DNA from: JBFFMO01 sp041390025
GTDB taxonomy: Bacteria; Myxococcota_A; Bradymonadia; Bradymonadales; Bradymonadaceae
NCBI GenBank assembly: GCA_041390025.1
Contig: JAWKQR010000024.1
Location: forward strand, 17,506 to 81,505
Direction: 5' to 3'
Length of the DNA stretch: 64,000 nt
This document shows, piece by piece, positions 44,805-54,252 of the stretch. The notes under the pieces are model-generated. The model ran no database searches. It saw nothing but the letters and a program-made list of their open reading frames with translations, and had not been told where the DNA came from. The first letter of the stretch is position 1; every line of letters begins with the position of its first letter. The translations under genes and the position numbers were made by a program.

Positions 44805-45008
44805 TGCGATCTCTTGGCAGTAGGAAAAACAAGGAGGGAACAACCGCTGCCTCCGCTGTTCCCCTTGCTCGGCAAGAAGCGCGCCACCATCGTGCGACCG
44901 CAAGAATCCTCTTCGAGAGGGACGCCGACCCTCCGCCGTTGCAACGGGTGTTTCAGAGGTATTCCAATCCCGATGGCACGGGTCTATTTCGTTCTTCGCG
45001 GGGCGAGC

Positions 45009-45102
45009 GTTCACCGCTAATCTGGCACGAACCATTTCACGGAATTGATTTGCAAGACGTCAAAGACGCGGCTCGTCGATGGGCCCACGACCTCGAGATC
45101 GA
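45009..45102. repeat. Copy of the 5' region of the ATP-grasp gene
   Basis: 45009-45102 matches 48735-48829: GTTCACCG..TAA.CTG, and exactly or nearly so over AAGACGTCAAAGACGCGGCT...GGGCCCACGACCTCGAGATCGA. In the right copy this is the leader and first codons of the gene at 48777. Here it ends abruptly at the IS3 remnant. Confidence 0.85.
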
Positions 45103-45361
45103 GTTCACGCATCAATCGTGTGATTCGATGACGCCCCACACCCGTGTGCCGAAGTTCGTGCCACACGCGTCGCACACCGTAACGGCCTTTCGAGTTAGCG
45201 TGGACACGGTGAATCTCGCCGACCAACGCATCATCCTTGGATTTGGGCACATCCCAGCCCGCCACACGGGCGTAATACGTGGAGCGATTGACGCGCATCA
45301 CGCGACAAAGCACATTAAGCCGATGGATAGCCTTCTGCGCGAAGATGAAGCGACTTTTCAC
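45103..45361 (-). pseudogene. IS3 transposase OrfB, N-terminal fragment
   Basis: About 86 codons from a GTG at 45361: MKSRFIFAQKAIHRLNVLCRV, NRSTYYARVAGW, then the HTH_21 region. The rve/DDE catalytic domain is absent; beyond 45103 the frame continues for 28 codons into the antisense strand of the duplicated ATP-grasp leader. Confidence 0.85.
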
Positions 45362-45577
45362 TTCGATTCCTTCGCGAAGAAGGCCGCCGCCTTTTTTAGG
45401 ATTTCGCGCTCCTCCTTAAGGACCGCGTTTTCCTTTCGCAACCGATTGAGCTCACGCAGCATTTCGGTCATCTCAGGAGCCTGGGATTCCCGTGTTTTAT
45501 TCAGCCTCAAGTTCTCGGATTTGTCCACCCTCGTCCAACCGGTAGGAACAGGTCGTACCTTCCACGCAGTGGCCTAG
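45103..45577 (-). mobile_element. IS3-family insertion sequence remnant
   Basis: On the minus strand the C-terminal part of OrfA (LRELNRLRKENAVLKEEREILKK, AAAFFAKESK; 45358-45575) overlaps the start of OrfB (45361 down to 45103) with the arrangement typical of IS3 frameshifting pairs. OrfB has HANSKGRYGVRRVWHELRHTG and the ITRLMRELDLE segment, then stops short of the DDE domain at the junction with the duplicated segment. The OrfA N-terminal HTH is also missing. No terminal inverted repeats are visible. Confidence 0.88.
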
Positions 45578-45611
45578 TTTTATCCAAAAGGAGGAATTCA
45601 GGCGACGTAGG

Positions 45612-47918
45612 TCACGGAGTTGCCAGCTGGGGATTAGGCATGCAGCCAAAAAACAACCCATTCACGCGACCTTGGCCGTTGTATGTCATCTGAACGCGGT
45701 AAGCGACTTCATCGTTGTCGCAGCCGACGTAGCTTGTTGCAGCGTTTGCATTCGCGGAGTTGCGCGTCCCAATACGCTGGCTGAGCGTGTAAGGCGTACC
45801 TTGCACGGTATATTGGTAATTTTCGCTCTCGTTTTCACCGATCCACAACGGCATCCTTCGTCGAACGATATTTTGCTCTGCGTAAACAGCGACGCACTCA
45901 AGCGAGTCAATTCTTGTCACCACATTGTTGCTGTCCTTTACAATATCCACACCAGCTAGAAGGTGATTTGGCGGGCATAGCTTCATCGGCTTGGGGCGAT
46001 TGAGTGTTTGACCATCACCACTCCCGTCACCGTCTTCGTCGACATGTTCTCGGTAGAACTCGACATTCAACGAGCGATAGAGAAAGCCGCTTTTCACCGG
46101 GTAACGAGGCCTGCCGTTATTGTCGCCGTTGTCGATGTTATCGCCGGGAGAAGTCGGTCCCAAGGTCCGGATCGCATGCCAGTTTGAGAAATAGTTTTCC
46201 GTGTCATACACACTGCACACTGGTGAGAGGGTTCCAATCCCGCCTATGGGTTCATTCGCTGAAAATCCGCGAAAACCGATCAACGCGCCATGAACAAAAC
46301 CACTATGGCCTGCCGGGTCAAACTGTTGCTCCTTCTTGAAGAGCTCGTTGCAGTTGATTTCGAAGTTTGTGTAATCCCCCACATGACTCTCATCCTCTTC
46401 CTCAGGCACTACCTGCCCATCGTAGTAATCTAGGTCGACATAGATACTGCGCGGATCAGCAGGAGGATTTCCGAATGCCAAATTCTCGCGAAGTTCGCCA
46501 TCCTCCCAGACCAGACATGCTCCTGTCGTTGGATCCGACCCGGTGCAAGCAGGTAAGCTGGGACAGTTCACTCCTTTCGTGAAACACGTCGTGTACTTGT
46601 CCTCTACCTCAGGCCAAAGGCTCGACCATTCATTGCCGGTTGGCATCGTGACCAATGCGTAGACCGACTCATCATTGCCGGGCTGACCTGAGCCCCATGA
46701 CGAAAAGTAGTCGGTCACCGTTGAGATCACGCCACGTGTCTTTAGTGTCGCGTATCTGCGATTGTCCTGCTGGCCATCTACAAACCACCTTTCGCATCCA
46801 GGAGCATCGCATGTCAGCACACCACCACCACTTGATCCGTCTAGCGAATCCAACTCGGCCTTAGTCGCCACGAGACTGGCAAAGTCTTGGACCCCGAAAG
46901 CGTTGCAGTACACAAGTGGCGTCGTAACTTGGTTCCAATCCTTTCTCAGTCGTCCGGGACTGTACATCGCGGTTAGATATGAATCAGGTAAATTCCGTAA
47001 GTGTTGAAACTGCAATAGGATCGCGTCCGGCGTCAGTTCAGCGAGCACTCCTCGAACCTCCTGTTGAAAATCGCTACGATTGAAGAACACAGCCGGAACG
47101 TTGAGAACCAATGGTCCAAGGTTATTGTTGTAGAACAAGTCCCTAAATGGGTCGGTATCCAAAATGTCTTGCGCGAGTAAGACGGTCATATCGCGGCCAA
47201 AGTTCTTCGCTAGGCCGTCCCACGGTTTGTTCACATCGAAGTCTCGCGCGAAGGGCCAACGCACCCGCCACGCGTTGCGCAGGGTCCTGACGTTCGTGCT
47301 TGTATTTAAGATTCGATTGAAAGACGGGTCGGTGTCGGTGTTGTATTCGGTCCCGTGGAAGCTGAGTTGAAACAGTCTCTCGGCCAACAAAGGAGACTCC
47401 TCCGGTTTACCAAACTGGCCCCACGACAAACTTGGCGACTCCGTCCCAAAATCGCTGTAGTCATTGGTTTCATCCACGGTTGGTGGTGTCTTGAATGTAT
47501 CGATCAGCCAGGCGCCGTGACGTACACTGTTGAGATAAGAGACGTCTTGGGTGCGCACCGCGCCTTCAATCGCTGCGAAGATGATTGGCGATTTCCCGTC
47601 GACCACATGAACAGCCGTCGTCAACGTTCGGTCTCCCACCAACTGCGCGCTCCCCAATTGAGTGCGCGGTGGGCAGGCTGGGCCACCGCCTTGTTGTGTC
47701 TTCACTTCCACGCTGGCAGCGCCGCGCGCCAACATGGCGGCCTGGAAGGTGCCCTGAAGATTGGGGTCGATGCTAAGCTGCGGCGATTTGATACCGGTCC
47801 TAGTTTGTAGCGCATCCCGGGCCCCAAACACCAACTCCTGACCCCGCGCGTCGACCGATTCAAGCCCGTCGCCACATGCCACCAGCAACGCTAATGCAGA
47901 CAAAAGGATGTGTTTCAT
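45612..47918 (-). CDS. Trypsin-like serine protease lipoprotein (module copy C, second gene)
   Basis: 768 residues, lipobox LLVAC (C15). The catalytic set is H104 in TAVH (trypsins usually have AAH), an Asp in GRDMTVLLAQD, and a Ser in LDGSSGGGVL. The C-terminal domain has IGFRGFSA, SLNVEFYRE, KLCPPNHLLAG and several Cys, matching the protease at 22634-24856. The first 60 residues match the chimeric 42922-43407. The ATG overlaps the frameshifted small lipoprotein gene by ATGA. Confidence 0.83.
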   Translation of the reverse strand: MKHILLSALALLVACGDGLESVDARGQELVFGARDALQTRTGIKSPQLSIDPNLQGTFQAAMLARGAASVEVKTQQGGGPACPPRTQLGSAQLVGDRTLTTAVHVVDGKSPIIFAAIEGAVRTQDVSYLNSVRHGAWLIDTFKTPPTVDETNDYSDFGTESPSLSWGQFGKPEESPLLAERLFQLSFHGTEYNTDTDPSFNRILNTSTNVRTLRNAWRVRWPFARDFDVNKPWDGLAKNFGRDMTVLLAQDILDTDPFRDLFYNNNLGPLVLNVPAVFFNRSDFQQEVRGVLAELTPDAILLQFQHLRNLPDSYLTAMYSPGRLRKDWNQVTTPLVYCNAFGVQDFASLVATKAELDSLDGSSGGGVLTCDAPGCERWFVDGQQDNRRYATLKTRGVISTVTDYFSSWGSGQPGNDESVYALVTMPTGNEWSSLWPEVEDKYTTCFTKGVNCPSLPACTGSDPTTGACLVWEDGELRENLAFGNPPADPRSIYVDLDYYDGQVVPEEEDESHVGDYTNFEINCNELFKKEQQFDPAGHSGFVHGALIGFRGFSANEPIGGIGTLSPVCSVYDTENYFSNWHAIRTLGPTSPGDNIDNGDNNGRPRYPVKSGFLYRSLNVEFYREHVDEDGDGSGDGQTLNRPKPMKLCPPNHLLAGVDIVKDSNNVVTRIDSLECVAVYAEQNIVRRRMPLWIGENESENYQYTVQGTPYTLSQRIGTRNSANANAATSYVGCDNDEVAYRVQMTYNGQGRVNGLFFGCMPNPQLATP

Positions 47919-48657
47919 TGCGGTCTCCGGACATAAAATTCTAACTTCCCGAAGCGATCTTGAGACTGCGAGTCGAAGACGATCTCCACACCGGGGGTGT
48001 TTTGTTCGATCGACAACACCACAGAATAACCGTCTTCGCCGACAAATTGCTTCTGAAGGCGCGGATCGTTGGGGTCACCAAACCAGATTTGCAATCCACC
48101 GGTCCCACACCTAGCGAAGTCGCCGTTTTTCAAGTTCCAGTAGCCGTTTGGCCCCAGCGTGGCACACTCAAAAACCGCCGGGTAGCCCAGCAGCTCATCG
48201 TCAATAATATGGAGCCAAAGGTACTCCCCGGCTCCGGGTGATGGAAAAACGTAATCACCTCCTTGACACGTTCGTCGTCGAATCCGTCGGTGAGGTAGAT
48301 CATTTCCTTCCACGAAGAGATTGACAGAACGATTGCCCGCTCTGTCTCACTGTCTGGGTCGATGCCACGATCGAAGTCGGCCTGCGTGTAAACCACCTCA
48401 GCGTTGTTTTGCGGCTCGGGCACCGGTGCTGCGGGTTCCGCAGCACGGGGGACCGTCTGTGGTTCCTGCACGTTCCACGGTGTCGCGCTCTTCTGATCTT
48501 GGCAGCCTACCGCGATCAAAGACAAAGCCATCGCAAATGCTCTGTGCATTGTTCCTCCAAATTGCTGTTGAATCTGAGCGGAAGCGTCTCAGGTTTGACC
48601 ACTCCATGCAAGGGCAGCAAGGAAGACACGCATTCGTGAACCCGGCGCAACGGCTTG
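47743..48657. repeat. 915-bp segmental duplication, right copy
   Basis: Right copy of the block at 43232-44147. It differs at scattered bases and by one deletion near 48217-48219 that disrupts the small lipoprotein gene. Beyond 48657 the copies diverge at once (TCGCGC here, GAACGT in the left copy). Confidence 0.9.
47915..48549 (-). pseudogene. Small lipoprotein with AVFEC motif, frameshifted (module copy C, first gene)
   Basis: Near-identical to 43404-44039 but the frame breaks after PEPGSTF: AAAA in the left copy is AAA here at 48217-48219. The N-terminal part runs from the ATG at 48549, and the C-terminal part (LHIIDDELLGYPAVFEC ... to the stop at 47915) continues in the other frame. GGAGGAACA before the start is intact. 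It may be a genuine pseudogene or a missed base in an A-run; the rest of the sequence is well kept. Confidence 0.8.
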
Positions 48658-48776
48658 TCGCGCATGAACCGAGCCCATCGCAGAAGGGCTAGCGCTTAGT
48701 TCACAGCATGTATTTGCGGCTTCGCGACCAACGTGTTCACCGGTAACCTGTCAGGACTCGCACCAAGGGAAAACAA

Positions 48777-50195
48777 GTGGAAGACGTCAAAGACGCGGCT
48801 CGCCGATGGGCCCACGACCTCGAGATCGACTCTGAAAACGCGCGCCTGGCTGCCCATCAGACCACCGCGGAATTCCACACGCGGTTTGAAGCCGGTGTTC
48901 CGACGCTGTCGCTTGAAGACGTCAGCGGCATCCCGTTTGTCAGCGTGATCCCAGGCGTCGAGATGTACCAGCACCGCGCCCGTGTGCGGGCGAGCGACGG
49001 TGACCTGTTTGTGGCTTCAACGCCGCCCATGGATGGGTACGAGGACTACAATCGCGACGTTTTGCACTTGGGCGAACCCGAGTTCCTGTTGGCGGACCCC
49101 GTCGATAACCCAGCGGCGTCGATCCAAGCATGCATGCAGGGCCGGGCTTACGCGCACGTCTTGAACTGGACCAAAGCGCAGCCTTGCGTCGCGATTCATC
49201 CCTACATGGCGCTCGAATCCGCGTGGCAGTTGGCCGCGAAGCTGGCCCACGATTCAGGTGTCGAGGTCCGTGTTATCGGGCCCACCCCGGCGGCACTTTG
49301 GGTGGCCAACGACAAGTGGGCGCTGACCCAGATCATCAAGGAAATCGCGCACGAACGGCTGGTCGTCGAGAGCGCAGCCTCGAACGACATCGAAACCATC
49401 GCTGCGAATCTGCTGACTTTTGCCCAACGCTTCGAGAGCGTCGGCCTCAAGCGCACACGGTGCGCGTCCGCCATGGGCAACTTGGTGTTCGAGAGCGACC
49501 GGATCCGCCACCTTTCCCACGCCGACGTGCTCGCCCAAGTCCGAGCGTTTTTGGAGCGCACCGAGTGGGCGGGTGATGAAGAAGTCATCGTCGTGGAGTG
49601 GGTCAACACCGACCTTTCACCGTCCACCCAAACTTGGATTCCGCCCGTCGGTACCCCACGGATCGATGGCGTCTACGAACAACTGCTGGAAGGCCGCGAG
49701 AAAGTCTTTGTCGGAAGTCGCCCTTCGACACTGCCCGAGCCCGTCAACGAAGCGTTGCGCCACGCCAGTTTGACCGTCGCGACCGCGTTTCAGGCGCTTG
49801 GGTACGTGGGTCGTTGTTCGTTTGATTTCGTGGTCGCGGGCGACATTCACGGCGATTTTCAGGTCAAATTCACCGAATGCAACGGACGCTGGGGCGGCAC
49901 AAGCACGCCCATGCATCTGGTCGACCGCGTGCTTGGCACCAATGCCCAAACACGACCGCACTACATCGCCCAAGACTTCGTCCACCCGTCGTTGGTGGGC
50001 GCGACGTTCCACGACATTCGAAACGCGATCGAAGACCTTTTGTACCGCAAGGATACAGGCGAAGGGCGATTCATCCTGTACAACACCGGCCCGCTGACCC
50101 GCAGCGGCAAATTCGACGTTATTTCGCTGGGTGCCACACCCGACGAAGCGCGTGATGGCGTGCACAACGTCCTGACGCGGCGCCTGAGACTGTAG
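48777..50195 (+). CDS. ATP-grasp-like protein of unknown substrate
   Basis: 472 residues from a GTG start with AAGGGA upstream. The N-terminal half has no motif I know. The C-terminal half looks like a degenerate ATP-grasp: VIVVEWVNTDLSPSTQTWIPP, FDFVVAGDIHGDFQVKFTECNGRWGG, where ECNGR matches the E-x-N-x-R metal/ATP site, and a final domain to residue 472. It resembles pre-ATP-grasp peptide-ligase-related proteins, but substrates cannot be inferred. A copy of its first codons lies at 45054-45102. It is divergent from the small lipoprotein at 48549. Confidence 0.6.
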   Translation: MEDVKDAARRWAHDLEIDSENARLAAHQTTAEFHTRFEAGVPTLSLEDVSGIPFVSVIPGVEMYQHRARVRASDGDLFVASTPPMDGYEDYNRDVLHLGEPEFLLADPVDNPAASIQACMQGRAYAHVLNWTKAQPCVAIHPYMALESAWQLAAKLAHDSGVEVRVIGPTPAALWVANDKWALTQIIKEIAHERLVVESAASNDIETIAANLLTFAQRFESVGLKRTRCASAMGNLVFESDRIRHLSHADVLAQVRAFLERTEWAGDEEVIVVEWVNTDLSPSTQTWIPPVGTPRIDGVYEQLLEGREKVFVGSRPSTLPEPVNEALRHASLTVATAFQALGYVGRCSFDFVVAGDIHGDFQVKFTECNGRWGGTSTPMHLVDRVLGTNAQTRPHYIAQDFVHPSLVGATFHDIRNAIEDLLYRKDTGEGRFILYNTGPLTRSGKFDVISLGATPDEARDGVHNVLTRRLRL

Positions 50196-50292
50196 ATGCT
50201 GCCGCTCCACAGCTTGGAAGCTGCCGCTCCTTCGTATCCACCGGATTGTTGTGTACAGTCCGCTGCACTTCCCCACTTCATCGGTAGATTAA

Positions 50293-52212
50293 ATGTTTGA
50301 CGCCCAAGCCCTTATTGAACTTCGCCGCCTGACTTCGATCGCAGTGGCTCCCGACGCGAGCTGGGCAGCGGTTGCCTTCCAGAAGCTCAACAGCGACAAG
50401 ACAAAGTACATCAACCAGTTGATGCGTCTGGACCTGACGACAGGCGCGTCTGCCACCCTCACCACGGGTGAGTCGGATCGCAGCCCGATGTTCTTGCACA
50501 ATGGGCGTCTGGCGTTTGTGGCCAACCGCGGGGACGACGAGGCTATAAAACAGGCGCAGGTCTATGCGTTCCCAAACGGCATCGGTGAACCCGAGCCGCT
50601 CACCGACGAGGCGCTTGGTGTGCAGTCCTTCGTCGCTGCGAAGGCGGCAAACGTCATCGTCTGCACGACGTCGTTCTTGCCCGATGTCGCCCCCGAGGAC
50701 CAACGCAAAACCATGAAGGAGCGCAAAGAGAAAGGCTCCAGCGCGCTCATCTACACCAAGACGCCCGTGCGGTTTTGGGACCATTGGCTACCCAACACGC
50801 ACACACACGTGGTCGTTTACGTGGACGGTGAGCGTCGCGACCTGACCCCAAACGCTGACCGTGAGCTTGAGCAGACCAGCCTGTCGGTCTCGCCGAACGG
50901 TGAGTGGGTGACGTGGACCGCCCGAAGCTTGGGTGACGACCGAAACATCGATGTTGCGATCGTGCTGCACCACGTCCCGACCGGGACCGAACAGGTCTTG
51001 TTCCAACAGCCCCACACCGGTCACGGCGGCGTGTGTTGGGCCCCCGACAGCAAGCGTTTCGCGTACCTGCGCCACGAGCGCAAACGCGGAATGCATGGGC
51101 GTGACGAGCTGTACGTGTTTGATGTGACGACCCAAACCGGGAGTCCTCAGACGACCGGCACCGAGCACTGGCTGTCGCCCATCGAATGGATCGACGACCA
51201 CCAAATCCTTATGTCGGCCGATGCCGACACATCCCACGCTGTTTACCTCTTCGATACGCAGAGCCAGCAGACGACCCGCGTCACCGACGCCGAGTCGGGC
51301 GGCGCCCATCGAAGCCTTCAGGTCATCAACGGCGAGTTGTTTGGGTTGCGAAGCCGCATCACGCACCCGGCTGAACCTTTCCGCTGCAACACGGCGCGGC
51401 ACTCCAAACCCGAGCTCATCGCGACGCTGAGCGGCTTCGAGCTGCCCGAGGGCATCGACGTCACCGACCACCGCGTCAAATCCACCGATGGCCACACCGT
51501 GCAGTATTTCACGGTTTCGGCGAGTGAAGACGCGCCCAAACCCGCCCTAATGTGGATCCACGGCGGTCCGGTCGGCCAATGGGGAGACGATTGGCATTGG
51601 CGCTGGAACCCTATCCTAGGCGCACAACAAGGCTACGTGATGGTGCTGCCCAATCCTCGCGGCTCCACCGGCTTTGGCCAAGAGTTTGTCGAAGGTATTT
51701 TTGGCAACACCTGGGGTGGCCAGTGTTACGAGGACCTCATGGCGGTCGCCGACCAAGTTGAAGCACGTGACGACGTCGATGCCTCGAAATTCCACGCGAT
51801 GGGTGGCTCGTTTGGCGGGTACATGACCAACTGGATCGGCACGCAGACCAACCGGTTCAAACGGCTTGTGACACACGCCGGGCTTTTCGATTTGGCCATG
51901 TTCCACGGCGTGACCGACATGCCTGCATGGTGGGCGCATGCCTTCAACATCGCGCCATACCGCGAGCGCACGTCCTTTGGCGCCTATTCGCCGGTCGAAC
52001 ACATCCAAGACTGGAAGTCCCCCACGCTCGTGATTCACGGGGATCTTGATTACCGCGTTCCGGTCGGCGAGGCGCTGGCGTTGTTTGAAGGCCTGCAAGA
52101 GGTCGGTGTCGACAGCAAGCTGCTGATCTTCCCCGACGAAAACCACTGGATCCTCAAACCACAGAACATCCTCGTTTGGTACGAGGAGGTCTTCCGGTTC
52201 TTGGGTCAGTAG
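50293..52212 (+). CDS. S9-family prolyl oligopeptidase / acylaminoacyl-peptidase-like
   Basis: 639 residues. An N-terminal beta-propeller (repeats such as LSVSPNGEWVTW, VCWAPDSKRFAYL) precedes a C-terminal alpha/beta hydrolase with WIHGGPVGQW, nucleophile Ser in GGSFGGYMTNW, Asp in HGDLDYRVPV and His in ENHWILKP. Acts on short peptides or acyl-peptides; there is no signal peptide. It overlaps the convergent outer-membrane protein gene by 7 bases. Confidence 0.93.
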   Translation: MFDAQALIELRRLTSIAVAPDASWAAVAFQKLNSDKTKYINQLMRLDLTTGASATLTTGESDRSPMFLHNGRLAFVANRGDDEAIKQAQVYAFPNGIGEPEPLTDEALGVQSFVAAKAANVIVCTTSFLPDVAPEDQRKTMKERKEKGSSALIYTKTPVRFWDHWLPNTHTHVVVYVDGERRDLTPNADRELEQTSLSVSPNGEWVTWTARSLGDDRNIDVAIVLHHVPTGTEQVLFQQPHTGHGGVCWAPDSKRFAYLRHERKRGMHGRDELYVFDVTTQTGSPQTTGTEHWLSPIEWIDDHQILMSADADTSHAVYLFDTQSQQTTRVTDAESGGAHRSLQVINGELFGLRSRITHPAEPFRCNTARHSKPELIATLSGFELPEGIDVTDHRVKSTDGHTVQYFTVSASEDAPKPALMWIHGGPVGQWGDDWHWRWNPILGAQQGYVMVLPNPRGSTGFGQEFVEGIFGNTWGGQCYEDLMAVADQVEARDDVDASKFHAMGGSFGGYMTNWIGTQTNRFKRLVTHAGLFDLAMFHGVTDMPAWWAHAFNIAPYRERTSFGAYSPVEHIQDWKSPTLVIHGDLDYRVPVGEALALFEGLQEVGVDSKLLIFPDENHWILKPQNILVWYEEVFRFLGQ

Positions 52213-53066
52213 GGGTTTGGGAACAGGCGGCCGGTGTAGCTGATGCCGACGCTGTAGGTCGTGCCGGTCGACACAAACACGCCACCGGGCACTAGGCTTG
52301 CTGTGGCCTCCGCTGAAAATCCGGCGCCGATCGCCACCAACACCCCGGCAAAGGCGCTCAGGTAGGACTTGGTGGGGCGTTCGACGTCGGTGCTTAGGCG
52401 CTGCACGACATTGAGCCCGCCCACCAACGCGACGCGTTCAGGCCAGACATAGCCGCCCACGCCAAAGCTCGACTTGATGCCGTCCCCAAACCCGTTGTTT
52501 CGCACCTGATACGCGACGCTCGCCGTGATCCATGCGGGGACGGGGTAGAGCGAACACCCGGCCGAAAATCCGGGGGAGAACTCGGTGGCGCCGTCCCCAA
52601 GCAGCGGCAGGTAACGCTGCGTGGGGTCGGTGCCACCGGCTGCTCCGACCTCGGCATCCGTCGCGATCACGCCGTCATACAGCGGCACACTCCCCGACAG
52701 CTCAAGGCTGACGGGACAGCGTCCCTGCAACAACGCCACGCTTAAACCTCCCCCGAGGTCACCCAAGCCTGAGCGCTCGTAACGGATGCTGTCGTACGTA
52801 TTCGCCGAGATCTGAAACGGCACCGTGAGGTTCAGTCCAACGCGGGGCGCGATGCCCACGTCAAAATAGGTGGTGATGGACTGATTGGAGTAGGTCCAAG
52901 GCGTTGTGCCCTCGACGCCATCCGCGTCGACCACTTGGTCGGATGAAAACGTCGAACCCGACACCTTGGCGTAGCCTTCCCCGGGTGCGTTCACCCAAGG
53001 ACCAGCTACCGCTTCGGCGCTCGCGAAGATCAGCACAAACAACGTCGAAATCTGGGCGAAGCGCAC
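52206..53066 (-). CDS. Exported beta-structure protein, possibly outer-membrane beta-barrel
   Basis: 286 residues with a signal peptide (MRFAQISTLFVLIFASAEAVA-GPW). Alternating polar and hydrophobic strands follow (YAKVSGSTF, RVGLNLTVPFQISA, LGGGLSVALLQG, ASVAYQVRNNGF, YVWPERVALVGGLNV), with a final strand of the form YSVGISYTGRLFPNPY ending in an aromatic residue, as in barrel proteins. MetaA-like porin families look similar; no specific family is claimed. Confidence 0.7.
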   Translation of the reverse strand: MRFAQISTLFVLIFASAEAVAGPWVNAPGEGYAKVSGSTFSSDQVVDADGVEGTTPWTYSNQSITTYFDVGIAPRVGLNLTVPFQISANTYDSIRYERSGLGDLGGGLSVALLQGRCPVSLELSGSVPLYDGVIATDAEVGAAGGTDPTQRYLPLLGDGATEFSPGFSAGCSLYPVPAWITASVAYQVRNNGFGDGIKSSFGVGGYVWPERVALVGGLNVVQRLSTDVERPTKSYLSAFAGVLVAIGAGFSAEATASLVPGGVFVSTGTTYSVGISYTGRLFPNPY

Positions 53067-53078
53067 GAGAGAACCTCC

Positions 53079-54041
53079 TTATTCGGTCGCTGCAGGAAGG
53101 TCGTTGTCGACGATGGGCAACGTGTTGTCACGTGACCACTCCGCCCACGATCCGTCGTAGTTCTTGACGTGGTTGTGGCCCAACCAACGGAAGACCGCGT
53201 AGACGATCGCCGAACGTACGCCAGTTTGGCAGTAGGGGATCACGATGGATTCGGGCTGAAACAGGCCCAACGCTTCAAACTCCGCACGCAGCTCTTCTTT
53301 GGGGCGAAGCTTGCCGGTTTCGGCATCGTAGACGTTTTCCCAATAGTACCATTTGGCGTTTGGAATCGCGCCCTGACGTGGGTCACCGCGGTCTTCATCG
53401 CCTGTCCACTCGGCTTCTCGGCGAGTGTCGATCAGGATCGCGGGTTTTTCGCCCGTGGCGGCCTGCCGGACTTCTTCGGCCGACGCAAAGATGTCTTCGC
53501 GCAGAGCCACAACGAAATCACCCTTGGGCGGCGTCACGGCTTCTGTCGACGCGGTCTCGCCCGTTTCAGCCAAGATCTCCTCAAACCCTTCTGCGACGAA
53601 GTAGACGTCGCCGTGTCCCAGGTACTCAAGGGTCCAGAACAATCGGCCTGTGTTGCTCGAGATGTTGTCGCCGTAGACGACGATCTTCTGATCGTTGTTC
53701 ACACCCAAGTTTCGTGCGGTCTCCGTGATCGCGATGACATCAGGGATGACGAGTCCAAGCTCGTCCTGGAATTCCTTTCCGCCCAGGGTCGCGACAGCGC
53801 CGTTGATGTGGCCTGCGTTATATTTCTCGAGTCCACGTGAATCCAGCACCAGCGCGCCTTGGTCGCGCAGCTCGATCGCCTCAAGCGGCGACACGAACAC
53901 CTTTGTGTTCAGCGGACGCGCGTCGCACAGTTCTTGGTTCGACGAGCTGCACTCCTGATTCGTGACGGTGTCTCCGCACGCTGTCATCCAAAGCGACCCG
54001 GCCAACAACAAAACCATCCAACCCTTCGTTCTTCGCAACAT
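53079..54041 (-). CDS. Tandem-rhodanese lipoprotein (thiosulfate sulfurtransferase-like)
   Basis: 320 residues, lipobox LLLAGSLWMTAC. Two rhodanese domains: the N-terminal one (ALVLDSRGLEKYNAGHINGAV) lacks an obvious catalytic Cys in its loop; the C-terminal one has the active loop YCQTGVRS and a WAEWSRD ending. This is the usual arrangement in sulfurtransferases, here tethered to the envelope. It starts at the ATG at 54041 after GAGGTG and is preceded by an AT-rich promoter region. It ends 13 bases from the start of the beta-structure protein. Confidence 0.88.
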   Translation of the reverse strand: MLRRTKGWMVLLLAGSLWMTACGDTVTNQECSSSNQELCDARPLNTKVFVSPLEAIELRDQGALVLDSRGLEKYNAGHINGAVATLGGKEFQDELGLVIPDVIAITETARNLGVNNDQKIVVYGDNISSNTGRLFWTLEYLGHGDVYFVAEGFEEILAETGETASTEAVTPPKGDFVVALREDIFASAEEVRQAATGEKPAILIDTRREAEWTGDEDRGDPRQGAIPNAKWYYWENVYDAETGKLRPKEELRAEFEALGLFQPESIVIPYCQTGVRSAIVYAVFRWLGHNHVKNYDGSWAEWSRDNTLPIVDNDLPAATE

Positions 54042-54079
54042 TTTTCACCTCGTGACGTTGTGATTCATTCAACGAGCTC

Positions 54080-54107
54080 ATCTTACAAATTAATCCCTAT
54101 TAATCAA
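54080..54107 (-). promoter_or_regulatory. Possible sigma-70-type promoter of the rhodanese lipoprotein
   Basis: On the minus strand TTGATT and TAAGAT are spaced by 16 bases, in an AT-rich island about 40 bases before the ATG at 54041. Four of six bases match each consensus box. The best candidate, not proven. Confidence 0.4.
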
Positions 54108-54125
54108 GTAGGGTTTATATAGAAA

Positions 54126-54140
54126 TGTGCCAATGGCACA
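54126..54140. promoter_or_regulatory. Perfect inverted repeat, possible operator
   Basis: TGTGCC-AAT-GGCACA lies about 20 bases upstream of the possible promoter at 54080-54107. A second stem, TTCTC-7 nt-GAGAA, follows. Position and symmetry fit a regulator site; no matching regulator is known. Confidence 0.4.
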
Positions 54141-54205
54141 CTTTTCTCAATATGCGAGAAGTGAGAAATCCATCTAAATGGCTGGACTTGCGCTGGATTT
54201 AGCGC

Positions 54206-54231
54206 AAAAAAAAGGCGCCCCGGAGGGCGCC
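54206..54231 (-). terminator. Rho-independent terminator of the triple-DsbA gene
   Basis: On the minus strand GGCGCCC-TCCG-GGGCGCC is followed by eight T. It lies 21 bases beyond the stop at 54253. Confidence 0.92.
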
Positions 54232-54252
54232 TAAGCGAGTTCGCAGAGCGAA

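Noticed and set aside
44714..45577. A 287-codon plus-strand open frame across the IS3 remnant
   Set aside because: The opposite strand encodes recognisable OrfA/OrfB segments, and the plus-strand product has no family features.
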